Assembly (NCBI GenBank): GCA_905480255.1
Contig: CAJQPR010000040.1
Coordinates: 1-55,316 of the forward strand
DNA length: 55,316 nucleotides
Direction of reading: 5' to 3'
From: an uncultured Woeseiaceae bacterium
GTDB lineage: Bacteria; Pseudomonadota; Gammaproteobacteria; Steroidobacterales; Woeseiaceae
The notes under the pieces: model-generated
The model's database searches: none
What the model saw: the letters and a program-made list of their open reading frames with translations, nothing else
What the model was told of the DNA's origin: nothing
Shown here: one piece after another, positions 35,487 to 45,048 of the stretch
Position numbering within the stretch: the first letter of the stretch is position 1
How the letters are laid out: each line of letters opens with the position of its first letter
Translations under genes and position numbers: made by a program

Positions 35487-36473
35487 ATGCAGATGTATTC
35501 GGAAACAGATGTAGACAATTCCTGCCTCGAAGGCAGGCAAATAACGATCCTCGGCTATGGTAGCCAGGGCCGGGCGCACGCGCTCAACCTGAAAGACAGC
35601 GGCCTCAACGTCGTGATTGGCGCGCGCGCTGGTGGAGGAAGTTTTGGCAAGGCGGAAGCGGACGGCTTTGTTGTAAAAGAACCGGCAGATGCTGTTCAGG
35701 GAGCGGCTATTGTCGCCATTCTGACGCCTGATACATCCCAGGCAGCCCTCTACGCGTCAGTGTTGGACAACATAGATCAGGGCGCCGCCCTGCTCTTCGC
35801 ACACGGGTTCAATATTCACTTTAAGCAGATAGAACCGCGCGCAGATCTGGATGTCGTTCTAATCGCGCCAAAAGGTCCGGGTGACCTGGTACGACGCCAA
35901 TATGAGGATGGACATGGCGTCCCCTGCCTTGTTGCAGTGAACCAGGACAGCACCGGCAAGGCGCTTAAGCTTGCCCTTGCCTATTCAGCTGGCATTGGCG
36001 GCGCCCGGGCCGGCGTCATAGAAACAACTTTTGCAGAAGAAACAGAAACTGACCTTTTCGGGGAACAGGCCGTGCTCTGTGGTGGCGCGACAGAACTTGT
36101 CGTGGCCGGCTTCGACACGCTCGTCAAAGCGGGTTACCAGCCTGAGGTTGCGTACTACGAAGTGATGCACGAACTTAAGCTCATCGTCGACCTCCTGCAC
36201 GAAGGCGGAATTGCCAAAATGCATAATTTCATCAGCGAGACTGCCGCATGGGGAGACCTGATCAGCGGACCGCGGGTGATCGATGATCATGTGCGAACAA
36301 AGATGCAGGAAGTCCTTGATGATATTCAGGACGGCACATTTGCCAAGCGCTGGATTGCCGAGAACGAGGCCGGACAGCCCGAGTACAAAAAACTGATGCA
36401 GGCTGATCTGGATCACCCCATTGAAGAAGTGGGCGCGAAATTACGGGCCCAAATGGATTGGTTGGAGAACTAA
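35487..36473 (+). CDS. ilvC: Ketol-acid reductoisomerase, class I
   Basis: A 328-residue NADPH and Mg-dependent enzyme that converts acetolactate or acetohydroxybutyrate to the dihydroxy acids of Val and Ile synthesis. The Rossmann motif [13 protein letters not shown] is at about residues 24-36, then [15 protein letters not shown] and the metal ligands in [19 protein letters not shown] and [13 protein letters not shown]. Length matches class I enzymes, not the 490-residue E. coli class II. It is the first structural gene after the attenuator; no ilvIH precedes it. Confidence 0.96.
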   Translation: MQMYSETDVDNSCLEGRQITILGYGSQGRAHALNLKDSGLNVVIGARAGGGSFGKAEADGFVVKEPADAVQGAAIVAILTPDTSQAALYASVLDNIDQGAALLFAHGFNIHFKQIEPRADLDVVLIAPKGPGDLVRRQYEDGHGVPCLVAVNQDSTGKALKLALAYSAGIGGARAGVIETTFAEETETDLFGEQAVLCGGATELVVAGFDTLVKAGYQPEVAYYEVMHELKLIVDLLHEGGIAKMHNFISETAAWGDLISGPRVIDDHVRTKMQEVLDDIQDGTFAKRWIAENEAGQPEYKKLMQADLDHPIEEVGAKLRAQMDWLEN

Positions 36474-36497
36474 ACCAGCGCAATTCTGGAGAGAGAC

Positions 36498-38066
36498 ATG
36501 GCTGACGAGCAAATCAAGATATTCGATACAACTCTGAGAGACGGCGAGCAGGCCCCGGGCTGCAGCATGACCCTCAGGGAAAAGCTTCGTATCGCCAAGG
36601 CACTCTCGGATCTTAACGTCGATATCATTGAAGCCGGATTTCCGGCAGCGTCACCCGGGGATTTCGACGCGGTAAAAGCAATCGCGGACGAGAACCGTGG
36701 TCCGACGATCTGTGGCCTCGCGCGCTGTAATCCGGATGACATCGAAAAGGTCCATGCAGCTGTCAAAGGCGCGGACAATCACCGGATCCATGTATTCGTG
36801 GCAACGAGCGCCATTCATCGCGAATACAAACTCAAGATGGCCAAAGAGGAGATCATCAGCAGCGCAGTCGGCGCGATTCGGATGGCTCGCGAGCTCTGCG
36901 ACGACGTTGAATTTTCGCCGGAAGATGCATCGCGGACGGAACTTGGTTATCTCGCCGAGGTTGTTTCTGCAGCGATTGAAGCCGGAGCCACAACGGTAAA
37001 TATTCCCGATACGGTTGGCTACACGGTACCGGCCGAATTCGATCGGCTGTTTCGATACCTCAAAGACAATGTGCCAGGCATCGATGACATTACGCTTTCA
37101 GTGCATTGCCACAACGATCTGGGCATGGCCGTTTCGAATAGCCTTGCAGCAGTGAGTGCCGGGGCAAGACAAATCGAATGTACGATCAATGGCATCGGTG
37201 AGCGCGCGGGAAATTGCTCGCTGGAAGAAGTCGTGATGGCGCTAAAAACGCGCTACGAGTTCTTTCAACTCGAAACGCAGGTTGATACCACCCGCCTCTA
37301 TCCGACAGCGCGCCTGGTCTCTGGCGTAACTGGCATGCAGATTCCAAGGAATAAAGCGATCGTCGGCGAAAATGCATTCGCCCATGAGGCCGGCATTCAC
37401 CAGCACGGAATGCTGCAGCACGCGTCTACATACGAAATTATGAAGCCAGACGACATTGGCATCAGCAAATCAAACCTCGTACTCGGCAAACACAGCGGCC
37501 GGCATGCATTTCGGGATCGCGTCGGCGATCTCGGATTCAATCTCGACGACTTCGAAATGAATCGCGCATTCCAGGAATTCAAGAAGCTGGCAGATAAAAA
37601 GAAAGACATGTACGACGGCGATATTGAAGCCATCATAATGAATGTCGACAATTCTTCGGCTGGCCCGTGGATATTGAAGTCACTGCAAATCAATTCCGGC
37701 ACAGAAATGGATGCGACAGCGATGCTGACGCTTATTGACGAGTCTGGTGAAGAGAAAAAACTTGCTGCAACCGCTGATGGCCCCGTTGAAGCCGTATTTA
37801 TTGCGCTTGAGCAAGCCAGCGGAATCAGCCTGACCTTGCAGAACTTTGAACTCCACAGCGCGACAATTGGTGAGGATGCGCAGGGCGAGGCTACGGTTAC
37901 AGTCGATTTCAACGGGCAGCCTTATCGCGGGCACGGTGCAAGCCAGGATATCGTCGAGGCTGCGGCACGCGCCTATCTCGAGGTCATCAATCGCATTCTG
38001 CGACGCCGGGAGCGGGGCCTCGATGATGCACCGGCTGACAACGACGTCAGCCGGGCTACTATTTGA
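36498..38066 (+). CDS. leuA: 2-isopropylmalate synthase
   Basis: A 522-residue enzyme that condenses acetyl-CoA with 2-oxoisovalerate, the first step of leucine synthesis. The TIM barrel opens FDTTLRDGEQAPGCSM and holds the metal site in SVHCHNDLGMAVSNSLAA. HEAGIHQHGML follows, and a C-terminal LeuA dimer domain (from about residue 390) binds leucine as inhibitor. It lies 24 nt after ilvC with GGAGAG before the ATG. Confidence 0.96.
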   Translation: MADEQIKIFDTTLRDGEQAPGCSMTLREKLRIAKALSDLNVDIIEAGFPAASPGDFDAVKAIADENRGPTICGLARCNPDDIEKVHAAVKGADNHRIHVFVATSAIHREYKLKMAKEEIISSAVGAIRMARELCDDVEFSPEDASRTELGYLAEVVSAAIEAGATTVNIPDTVGYTVPAEFDRLFRYLKDNVPGIDDITLSVHCHNDLGMAVSNSLAAVSAGARQIECTINGIGERAGNCSLEEVVMALKTRYEFFQLETQVDTTRLYPTARLVSGVTGMQIPRNKAIVGENAFAHEAGIHQHGMLQHASTYEIMKPDDIGISKSNLVLGKHSGRHAFRDRVGDLGFNLDDFEMNRAFQEFKKLADKKKDMYDGDIEAIIMNVDNSSAGPWILKSLQINSGTEMDATAMLTLIDESGEEKKLAATADGPVEAVFIALEQASGISLTLQNFELHSATIGEDAQGEATVTVDFNGQPYRGHGASQDIVEAAARAYLEVINRILRRRERGLDDAPADNDVSRATI

Positions 38067-38158
38067 ACCATCTAACATGGATGCGGTAGATGCCAGACGC
38101 TGCGGCGCTTGCTAAGCTTGGCGACTACCTTTCAGGAATTTAAGACGGGGTTAATTGA

Positions 38159-39118
38159 ATGAGTTTTGCCGGAGGAAAGCTGATCTGGATGAACGGCCAG
38201 ATGGTTCCATGGGAACAGGCAACCGTGCATGTGATGTCCCATGCACTGCACTATGGGTCGTCTGTATTTGAGGGTATCAGGGTCTATAAGACGCCGGATG
38301 GGCCACAGGTATTTCGCCTGACAGATCACATGCGCCGTTTTTTTGAATCTGCAAAAATATATCGCATGCCGGTTGGCTATGAATGTGACGAACTCATTGA
38401 AGTCTGCAAGGAACTCATTCGTGCCAATGGCCTGATGAACGGAGCATACATTCGCCCGATCGCATTCCGTGGCTATGGTGAGCCCGGCCTGGCGCCGAAG
38501 GCTGACCACAAAGTCGATGTTGCTATTGCTGCCTGGGAATGGGGTGCCTATCTCGGCGCCGAAGGTCTTGAGCAAGGCGTCGATGTTTGCGTATCGAGCT
38601 GGCAGCGAGTAGCTGCAAATACGATCCCGGCAATGGCCAAGGCCGGCGGCAATTACCTGTCCGGACAATTGATCAGTACCGAAGCAAAACGCAACGGATT
38701 CGCTGAAGGCATTGCTTTGTCAACAGATGGAACGGTTAGCGAAGGCGCCGGTGAAAACGTTTTTGTCATCAAAGATGGCAGAATGCTTACACCTCCGGCG
38801 ACATCTTCTATTTTAAGCGGACTTACACGCGACTCAGTGATCAAACTGGCGGCACGCATCGGTCTGACTGTTGAAGAAAAAGCCATACCACGTGAAGCAC
38901 TGTACCTGGCTGATGAAATCTTTCTCACCGGCACTGCCGCTGAAGTTACGCCGGTTCGCTCGGTTGACCGGATTGAAATCGGACCCGGCCATCGCGGGCC
39001 AGTCACCAAGCAGCTGCAGGATGCATTCTTCGGCCTTTTTGCGGGCGAGACGGATGACAGCGACGGATGGCTTGAGCCGGTCGGCACCACGACAGTTGCG
39101 GCAGCAGGCGGGGCATAA
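38159..39118 (+). CDS. ilvE: Branched-chain amino acid aminotransferase
   Basis: A 319-residue fold-type IV PLP enzyme that makes Leu, Val and Ile from their keto acids. [15 protein letters not shown] is near residue 30, the PLP Lys is in [13 protein letters not shown], and [14 protein letters not shown] is the phosphate-binding block. A 92-nt gap separates it from leuA, with no clear promoter or terminator, so it is probably read through from ilvC-leuA. Confidence 0.95.
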   Translation: MSFAGGKLIWMNGQMVPWEQATVHVMSHALHYGSSVFEGIRVYKTPDGPQVFRLTDHMRRFFESAKIYRMPVGYECDELIEVCKELIRANGLMNGAYIRPIAFRGYGEPGLAPKADHKVDVAIAAWEWGAYLGAEGLEQGVDVCVSSWQRVAANTIPAMAKAGGNYLSGQLISTEAKRNGFAEGIALSTDGTVSEGAGENVFVIKDGRMLTPPATSSILSGLTRDSVIKLAARIGLTVEEKAIPREALYLADEIFLTGTAAEVTPVRSVDRIEIGPGHRGPVTKQLQDAFFGLFAGETDDSDGWLEPVGTTTVAAAGGA

Positions 39119-39129
39119 GACAACCAGGC

Positions 39130-40545
39130 GTGAGCGACGGCACCGCTAAAACTCTTTTCGAAAAGGTCTGGTCCGATCATCTCGTCAAAGACGAGACGCC
39201 GGAAACGCCGGCGATTCTCTATATCGACCTGCATCTGATCCATGAAGTGACCACGCCGCAGGCATTTACGCTGCTGCGCGAGAAAGGGCTCCCGGTTCGG
39301 CGTCCGGATCTGACGCTCGGCACTATGGATCACTCCACGCCTACGACACCGGTTCGCTCGTTCAAAGATCTGGCAGTCGTCGGTGAAGGTGCGGCAAAAC
39401 AGGTTGTCGCGATGCAGGACAACTGCAAGGAGTTCGGTCTCGAATTACATGGGTTCGACAGCGCTCACCGCGGAATTGTCCACGTAATCGGACCCGAACT
39501 CGGCGCAACACAACCTGGCAAAACAATTGTCTGTGGCGATAGCCATACGAGCACTCATGGGGCATTCGGCGCCCTCGCCTTCGGAATTGGAACAACTGAA
39601 GTCGGCCACGTCCTGGCGACGCAATGTCTTTTGCAGCGAAAACCTAAAACCCTGGCAATTGATGTTAGCGGAACGCTGCAATCGGGCGTGACTGCAAAAG
39701 ACGTAATCCTCGCGATCATTGGCAAAATTGGCGTGGACGGTGGCACAGGTTTTTGCATCGAATTTCGCGGCAACGCAATTGAAGCAATGGACATGGAAGC
39801 CCGCATGACCGTATGCAATATGTCGATCGAGGCCGGTGCCCGTGCCGGCATGATTGGCCCCGACGAAACGACGCTGGGGTATTTGCTCGGTCGACTCAGA
39901 TCGCCGCAGGGACCTGATTGGGAGGCCGCTGCAAAGCGCTGGCTTACGCTCAGGACTGACGCTGGTGCTAACTTCGATAAAAGTGTGGGCATTGATGGCA
40001 GCACGCTCCAGCCAATGGTCACGTTTGGCACTAATCCCGGAATGGTCATACCGGTAACAGCCGAAGTCCCTGACGCCAACGGAGACCCAAGCTTCCGTAA
40101 GGCGCTGGACTATATGCAGGTGACACCAGGCAAACCGCTGAGCGAATCCTCAGTCGATGTCGTGTTCGTAGGAAGCTGCACGAATTCGCGAATATCTGAT
40201 CTGCAGCAGGCTGCCGATATCATTCGCGGACACAAGGTAGCGGAAAACGTTCGCATGCTTGTGGTTCCGGGATCACAACAAATCAAGAAAGAAGCCGAGG
40301 CATTAGGCCTCGACAAGATATTTCAGGAGTCCGGAGCGGAGTGGCGGGAATCCGGATGCTCTATGTGCCTTGGCATGAACGGCGACACCGTGCCCAGCGG
40401 ACAACTGAGCGTTAGCACCAGCAACCGGAATTTCGAGGGCCGCCAGGGTATCGGTGCACGTACAATACTGGCCAGCCCGATGACGGCGGCCGCCTCCGCC
40501 ATCGAAGGCCGCGTTGCTGATCCACGCCGCTACCTTCAGGACTGA
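39130..40545 (+). CDS. leuC: 3-isopropylmalate dehydratase large subunit
   Basis: A 471-residue aconitase-family subunit that isomerises 2- to 3-isopropylmalate with LeuD. The 4Fe-4S ligands are in [14 protein letters not shown] and [32 protein letters not shown] is the conserved substrate block. It starts with GTG 11 nt after ilvE. Confidence 0.96.
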   Translation: MSDGTAKTLFEKVWSDHLVKDETPETPAILYIDLHLIHEVTTPQAFTLLREKGLPVRRPDLTLGTMDHSTPTTPVRSFKDLAVVGEGAAKQVVAMQDNCKEFGLELHGFDSAHRGIVHVIGPELGATQPGKTIVCGDSHTSTHGAFGALAFGIGTTEVGHVLATQCLLQRKPKTLAIDVSGTLQSGVTAKDVILAIIGKIGVDGGTGFCIEFRGNAIEAMDMEARMTVCNMSIEAGARAGMIGPDETTLGYLLGRLRSPQGPDWEAAAKRWLTLRTDAGANFDKSVGIDGSTLQPMVTFGTNPGMVIPVTAEVPDANGDPSFRKALDYMQVTPGKPLSESSVDVVFVGSCTNSRISDLQQAADIIRGHKVAENVRMLVVPGSQQIKKEAEALGLDKIFQESGAEWRESGCSMCLGMNGDTVPSGQLSVSTSNRNFEGRQGIGARTILASPMTAAASAIEGRVADPRRYLQD

Positions 40546-40548
40546 GAC

Positions 40549-41133
40549 ATGGATGCCATTCGTACATTGAATTCCCGAACCGTTGTTCTGCCAGCGACCG
40601 ACATAGATACTGATCAGATCATTCCCGCAAGGTTTCTGACCACAACAACGCGTGAAGGACTTGGCGCAGATCTTTTTCATGACTGGCGGTTTACAGCTGA
40701 CGGTGAAGAGAATCCGGAATTCGTCCTGAATCAACCGCAGTCCAGCGGTTGTTCAATTCTGGTCGCCGGACGAAATTTTGGCTGTGGCTCCTCGCGCGAA
40801 CATGCGCCCTGGGCGCTCCTCGACTATGGATTGCAGGCGGTGATCAGTACAGAGATCGCTGACATCTTTCGCAGTAACTCGCTGAAGAATGGATTCCTGC
40901 CGATTGTGATCGACGATGTGTCGCATCGATGGTTGCTCGATAACCCGGGATGCGAAGTGACCATTGACATCGAGCAGTCGACGCTGACATTACCAGGCGG
41001 CAAAACAGTTTCTTACCCAATCGATGACTTCGCACGATATTGCCTGCTGGAAGGTATCGATCAGCTCGGTTTTCTGCAGAAACACAACACCGAAATCGAC
41101 CAATACGAGGAAACAAGACCGTGGAAGCCCTGA
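40549..41133 (+). CDS. leuD: 3-isopropylmalate dehydratase small subunit
   Basis: A 194-residue swivelling subunit of isopropylmalate isomerase. DTDQIIPARFL lies near residue 20 and the catalytic block NFGCGSSREHAPWAL at about residue 74. It starts 3 nt after leuC. The last 13 nt overlap leuB. Confidence 0.96.
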   Translation: MDAIRTLNSRTVVLPATDIDTDQIIPARFLTTTTREGLGADLFHDWRFTADGEENPEFVLNQPQSSGCSILVAGRNFGCGSSREHAPWALLDYGLQAVISTEIADIFRSNSLKNGFLPIVIDDVSHRWLLDNPGCEVTIDIEQSTLTLPGGKTVSYPIDDFARYCLLEGIDQLGFLQKHNTEIDQYEETRPWKP

Positions 41134-42182
41134 TCACTGTACTCCCTGGCGACGGGATCGGACCCGAAGTATGCAAGGCAGGCACCGATGTGCTTTGTGC
41201 GATAGCCGCAAAACACGGTCACCGCTTCGAGTTTTCCGAGCAGTTAATCGGCGGCGCCGGTATTGACGAGGCACAAGATCCATTCCCTGCGAATACCCGT
41301 TCCAGCTGCGCGGAAAGCGATGCAGTACTGCTTGGCGCCGTTGGCGGCCCACAATGGTCTGATCCGAACGCGCCGATCCGTCCCGAACAGGGATTACTTG
41401 CCCTGCGAGCCGCACTTGAGGTCTTCGCAAACATTCGGCCGGTTCAGATTCTTGACGAGCTTGCGGATGCGTCCCCCATCAAAGCGGACCGCCTCGATGG
41501 CGTCGATATTATTGTCGTGCGCGAGTTAACAGGCGGAATTTATTTCGGTGAGAAGACCCGAACTGAAGATTCTGCATCTGACCTGTGCGTCTATCACCGC
41601 CATGAGGTTGAGCGAATTCTTCGTGTTGCAGCCAACCTGGCAAACGACCGTCGCGGTCAGCTCTGTTCAGTAGACAAAGCCAATGTGCTTGAAACATCGC
41701 GGTTCTGGCGTGACGTGACGGTCACAACGATGGCTGCCGAGTTTCCCGATATCAAACTCGAGCATATGCTGGTCGACGCCGCAGCGATGCACCTGATTAA
41801 TCGACCTGCCCATTTCGACGTGATAGTCACCGAAAACATGTTTGGCGACATCCTGACAGATGAAGCATCCATGCTTGCGGGATCTATGGGCATGCTGCCG
41901 TCAGCGTCACTCGGAGAATCGACTTGCGGTTTGTATGAACCGATTCATGGCTCCGCTCCTGATATCGCCGGCAAGGGCATCGCTAACCCTTGCGGCATGA
42001 TTGGCAGCGCTGCACTGATGCTGCGACATAGCTTTGGCCTTGACGTTGAAGCGACCGAGATCGAATCTGCAATTCGAAAAGTGATCTCCGCCGGAATTCG
42101 GACCGCCGACATTGCTGGAGCCGATGATTCTCCGGTCTCAACGACGGAAATGGCCGACGCGATTATTCAGCAACTGCGCTGA
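41121..42182 (+). CDS. leuB: 3-isopropylmalate dehydrogenase
   Basis: A 353-residue beta-decarboxylating dehydrogenase that makes 2-oxoisocaproate. The opening LITVLPGDGIGPEV, the substrate block GGIYFGEKTR, MFGDILTDEASMLAGSMGMLPSASL and HGSAPDIAGKGIANP are all present. I choose the GTG at 41121, with GAGGAA about 9 nt upstream. A frame from 41040 reads leuD out of phase. The 3' end overlaps the convergent metB by 20 nt. Confidence 0.95.
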   Translation: MEALITVLPGDGIGPEVCKAGTDVLCAIAAKHGHRFEFSEQLIGGAGIDEAQDPFPANTRSSCAESDAVLLGAVGGPQWSDPNAPIRPEQGLLALRAALEVFANIRPVQILDELADASPIKADRLDGVDIIVVRELTGGIYFGEKTRTEDSASDLCVYHRHEVERILRVAANLANDRRGQLCSVDKANVLETSRFWRDVTVTTMAAEFPDIKLEHMLVDAAAMHLINRPAHFDVIVTENMFGDILTDEASMLAGSMGMLPSASLGESTCGLYEPIHGSAPDIAGKGIANPCGMIGSAALMLRHSFGLDVEATEIESAIRKVISAGIRTADIAGADDSPVSTTEMADAIIQQLR

Positions 42183-43359
42183 GCTCGGGGAACTTTGCCA
42201 CACGATGTGCGGCATTTAGCGCCTGCAAGACATCCACGACCAGGTCCTCACTGCATTCCAGCCCTACCGAGAGCCGGACCAGGTTTTGTCGAATACCTGC
42301 CTCCGCCAGCGCATCTTCACTGACAGGTGCATGCGTCATTGACGGCGGGTGACAGACGAGACTCTCAACACCACCCAGTGACTCTGCAAGCGAGAAAAAT
42401 CGTAATTTCTCGACGAAAACTTTTACCGCAGCCTCACCACCGGCAATCTCGAAACTGACCATGCCGCCAAATCCTTTTTGCTGTTGCGCCGCGATCTCGT
42501 GACCGGGATGGCTTCGCAGTCCTGGGTAATAAACTCGCTCCACAGCTTCGTGATCATCAAGAACCCGGGCGAGAATATTCGCGTTTTCTTCGTGTTGCCG
42601 CATCCGAGCGAACAATGTGCGCACCCCACGCAGAGTCAGGTACGAATCGAAAGGTGCACCTGTCATGCCAAGGCAATTTGCCCACCATTTCAACCTGTCT
42701 GCCAGCTCGGTGGTAGCAGCCACTGCTGCGCCGCCAACGACATCGCTGTGACCGTTCAGGTACTTCGTGGTTGAGTGAATGACAATATCGGCGCCAAGCG
42801 AAATCGGTTGCTGCAATGCCGGAGACAGAAAAGTGTTGTCTACAGCCAGTAACGCGCCACAGGCTTTGGCGGCTGCGGCCAGTTCCTCGATATCAACGAT
42901 TCTGAGCAAGGGGTTAGATGGGGTTTCCACAAGTATCAACGCCGGTCTTCTGGCGCAAGCGGCCCGAATCGCCACTTCATCAGTCTGATTGACAAACTGA
43001 ACCTCGAAATGCCCCTTCGATGCGAGGCTTTCGAACAGCCTGTAGGTTCCACCATAACAATCGTGTGGCGCGATCAGCAGGTCACCGGGTTCCAGCAATT
43101 GTGCGAGGAGATTCAGTGCCGCCAAACCTGAAGAAGTAACGACCGCACCGGCACCGCCTTCAAGCTCGGTCAACGCGTCAGCAAGTGCCTCCCGGGTCGG
43201 ATTACCGCTCCTGGTGTAATCGTATTCGCGCTTTTGACCGAATTCACGGAAGGTAAAGTTCGAAGACAGGTGTAACGGCGGCACGACGGCGCCATGCTGG
43301 GTATCCGACTCAATTGCAGCCCGGACTGCAGCCGTCGCTGGATCTGTTGAAAAGGTCAT
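42163..43359 (-). CDS. metB: Cystathionine gamma-synthase
   Basis: A 398-residue PLP enzyme of the Cys/Met metabolism family that joins an activated homoserine with cysteine. YDYTRSGNPTREALADAL lies near residue 46, the PLP Lys is in HSTTKYLNGHSDVVGG, and SLGGVESLVCHPPSMTH is near the C-terminus. It could alternatively act as O-acetylhomoserine sulfhydrylase or cystathionine gamma-lyase. The SAM-I riboswitch in its leader supports a methionine biosynthetic role. GGAG lies 8 nt before the ATG. Confidence 0.9.
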   Translation of the reverse strand: MTFSTDPATAAVRAAIESDTQHGAVVPPLHLSSNFTFREFGQKREYDYTRSGNPTREALADALTELEGGAGAVVTSSGLAALNLLAQLLEPGDLLIAPHDCYGGTYRLFESLASKGHFEVQFVNQTDEVAIRAACARRPALILVETPSNPLLRIVDIEELAAAAKACGALLAVDNTFLSPALQQPISLGADIVIHSTTKYLNGHSDVVGGAAVAATTELADRLKWWANCLGMTGAPFDSYLTLRGVRTLFARMRQHEENANILARVLDDHEAVERVYYPGLRSHPGHEIAAQQQKGFGGMVSFEIAGGEAAVKVFVEKLRFFSLAESLGGVESLVCHPPSMTHAPVSEDALAEAGIRQNLVRLSVGLECSEDLVVDVLQALNAAHRVAKFPELSAVAE

Positions 43360-43490
43360 TTGCTGATCTCCGCGTCATTCCGAATGTGACTTAACGCCAC
43401 GCCATGCTCATCGGATGCCCGCGAATCTCGCCAGGAGGTGTGCCGGACCCTTCACCGGCCTCAAAAAAACAAAGCTGGCGCTGCCACGAC

Positions 43491-43602
43491 ACTCATCTCT
43501 AGAAGTCAAAAACTTCGCAGGAGTTGGCACCTTTTCGGAAGGGTTAATTCCGATGGTTGCCCCGGCGTCACTGGGCCTTTCCCTCAGCCGGTCTCGATGA
43601 GT
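43491..43602 (-). promoter_or_regulatory. SAM-I (S-box) riboswitch
   Basis: On the minus strand this 112-nt element has a perfect 7-bp P1 (plus-strand 43491-43497 with 43596-43602). The SAM-I core runs in the right order: GAGGGA, then GGCCC, then a TGA and GCC segment, GGGGCAACC, a P3 hairpin, and GGTGCCAACTCCTGC. SAM binding should lower metB expression. The metB start is 131 nt downstream. A candidate expression platform is the T7 run opposite 43463-43469 preceded by the short stem 43476-43486. That stem is only 4 bp, so the mechanism of control is unsettled. Confidence 0.92.
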
Positions 43603-43609
43603 TGTGATA

Positions 43610-43639
43610 AGTCTAGGGCTGCCCTTTAGGCGGGGTCAA
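43610..43639 (-). promoter_or_regulatory. Promoter of the metB riboswitch transcript
   Basis: On the minus strand a TTGACC (plus 43634-43639) and a TAGACT (plus 43610-43615) are separated by 18 nt. Transcription would begin near 43603, right at the first nucleotide of riboswitch P1, which supports both calls. Confidence 0.65.
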
Positions 43640-43764
43640 GCTTTTTGACGAGGAATTCAGACCACCCAATAGGCTATGCGCATTTATTTATATTTTCTGT
43701 GCCTAGCCCAGCCAGGCTGAAGTCAGTGGTAAATTCGCTTGCATCAAACAGCGGATTGTCATAG

Positions 43765-43784
43765 TGTGCTAACGCGTTAATACA
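43765..43784. promoter_or_regulatory. Palindrome before the TrpR-like gene, candidate operator
   Basis: TAACGCGTTA at 43770-43779 is a perfect 10-bp palindrome flanked by TGT and ACA arms, giving a 20-bp interrupted dyad ending 10 nt before the regulator start. Its size, CTA/TTA half-sites and position resemble a TrpR-family operator, so autoregulation of the his operon is plausible. This is inference from symmetry and position. Confidence 0.5.
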
Positions 43785-43794
43785 TGAGTACAAC

Positions 43795-44133
43795 ATGAAG
43801 CCGAACCGCGACGACTCTGATGCCTACAAAAAGCGCACGGAAGATGCACTTTTTCGGGCGGTCATGTCTTTGAATGACGTGCATGAGTGCAGAAATTTCT
43901 TTAAAGACCTGTGCACGCCCGCGGAACTGCAGGCCTTCGTAGATCGTTGGCAGGTCGTGAAGTTGTTGCAGCAGGACCTACCCTACCGTCGCATTCATGA
44001 CCTGACCGGCGTCAGCGTTACAACAATCGGCCGTGTCGCCCGGTGCCTGGCGGACGGTTTTGGCGGTTATGAAGCCGCACTCGAGCACTCCTCAAGTACG
44101 CACCACACGCGCGAATCCAGCGCTACTCAATAA
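43795..44133 (+). CDS. TrpR/YerC-family transcriptional regulator
   Basis: A 112-residue all-helical protein with the TrpR-superfamily layout. LFRAVMSLNDVHECRNFFKDLCTPAELQAFVDRW covers the dimerisation helices, and LPYRRIHDLTGVSVTTIGRVARCL is a helix-turn-helix at about residues 64-87. Its position as first gene of the his operon, 10 nt before hisG, suggests it represses histidine synthesis, with histidine in the role tryptophan has for TrpR. That ligand is inferred. An overlapping 4-codon frame lies at its start. Confidence 0.85.
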   Translation: MKPNRDDSDAYKKRTEDALFRAVMSLNDVHECRNFFKDLCTPAELQAFVDRWQVVKLLQQDLPYRRIHDLTGVSVTTIGRVARCLADGFGGYEAALEHSSSTHHTRESSATQ

Positions 44134-44143
44134 GGAATACGAA

Positions 44144-45046
44144 ATGGAAATCTCCGAGCAGCGCATCAAGATTGCGGTGCAAAAAACCGGTCGTCTGACA
44201 GATCACTCGCTCGATCTGCTGGAGCGCTGCGGTTTGAAATTCATACAAAGCAAGGATCAGCTGTTTTGCTATGGCGAAAACATGCCGGTGGACCTGCTTC
44301 TTGTTCGCGACGACGACATCCCGGGACTGGTCAGTGAGGACGTATGCGACCTCGGAATTGTCGGCCAGAACATAGTCGAGGAAAAACGATTTGCGCTTGA
44401 ACAAGCAGGCAGCACCGCCTGTTACGACCAGGTGTTCGAACTGGACTTCGGGCATTGCCGGCTTTCATTGGCCGCACCGGAAAATGCCGAATTTTCGGGA
44501 GTCGATTCGCTGCAGGGAAAACGCATTGCGACCAGCTACGTCGCAACGCTGCAGGACTATTTGTCCAGAAACTCAATTGAGGCAGAGACCGTTTATTTTT
44601 CAGGGGCCGTAGAAATTGCACCAAGGCTTGGCAAGGCCGATTTCATTTGTGATCTTGTCTCGAGCGGCGCAACTCTCACTGCCAATCACCTGACCGAAGT
44701 AGAAACTATTCTTGAGAGCGAAGCGGTCATCATTCAAACCCGTGAGCCACTTTCGGATGAGAAACAGGAGTGGGTAAATCGAATATTGCAGCGTCTCGAT
44801 GGCGTGCTGCAGGTACGGGAAAGCAAATACATCATGCTGCACGCGCCGCGTAGTGCGCTTGACGAAATATCCGCGCTGTTGCCGGGATCTGAATATCCCA
44901 CGATTATCCCACTCGACGGCCAAGGCGACAGAGTCGCTGTTCACGCTGTTTGTAAGGAATCAATTTTCTGGGAAACCCTCGAAAATCTGAAAGCTGCCGG
45001 CGCCAGCTCATTACTCGTGCTGCCGGTCGAAAAGATGCTTGCCTGA
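44144..45046 (+). CDS. hisG: ATP phosphoribosyltransferase, long form
   Basis: A 300-residue first enzyme of histidine synthesis, joining ATP and PRPP. KIAVQKTGRLTDHSLDLL opens the protein, DVCDLGIVGQNIVEE and the PRPP site DLVSSGATLTANHL are present, and the C-terminal regulatory domain runs from about residue 225. It is the hexameric long form, so no hisZ is needed and feedback inhibition by histidine is expected. The start is the ATG at 44144, with AAGGAA upstream; a frame from 44033 runs through the regulator gene. Confidence 0.96.
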   Translation: MEISEQRIKIAVQKTGRLTDHSLDLLERCGLKFIQSKDQLFCYGENMPVDLLLVRDDDIPGLVSEDVCDLGIVGQNIVEEKRFALEQAGSTACYDQVFELDFGHCRLSLAAPENAEFSGVDSLQGKRIATSYVATLQDYLSRNSIEAETVYFSGAVEIAPRLGKADFICDLVSSGATLTANHLTEVETILESEAVIIQTREPLSDEKQEWVNRILQRLDGVLQVRESKYIMLHAPRSALDEISALLPGSEYPTIIPLDGQGDRVAVHAVCKESIFWETLENLKAAGASSLLVLPVEKMLA

Positions 45047-45048
45047 GG

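Noticed and set aside
38653-39333. Minus-strand frame of about 226 codons
   Set aside because: It is antisense to ilvE and leuC, which are unmistakable.
44033-44143. N-terminal extension of HisG
   Set aside because: It overlaps the TrpR-like gene out of phase; the ATG at 44144 has a ribosome binding site and gives normal length.
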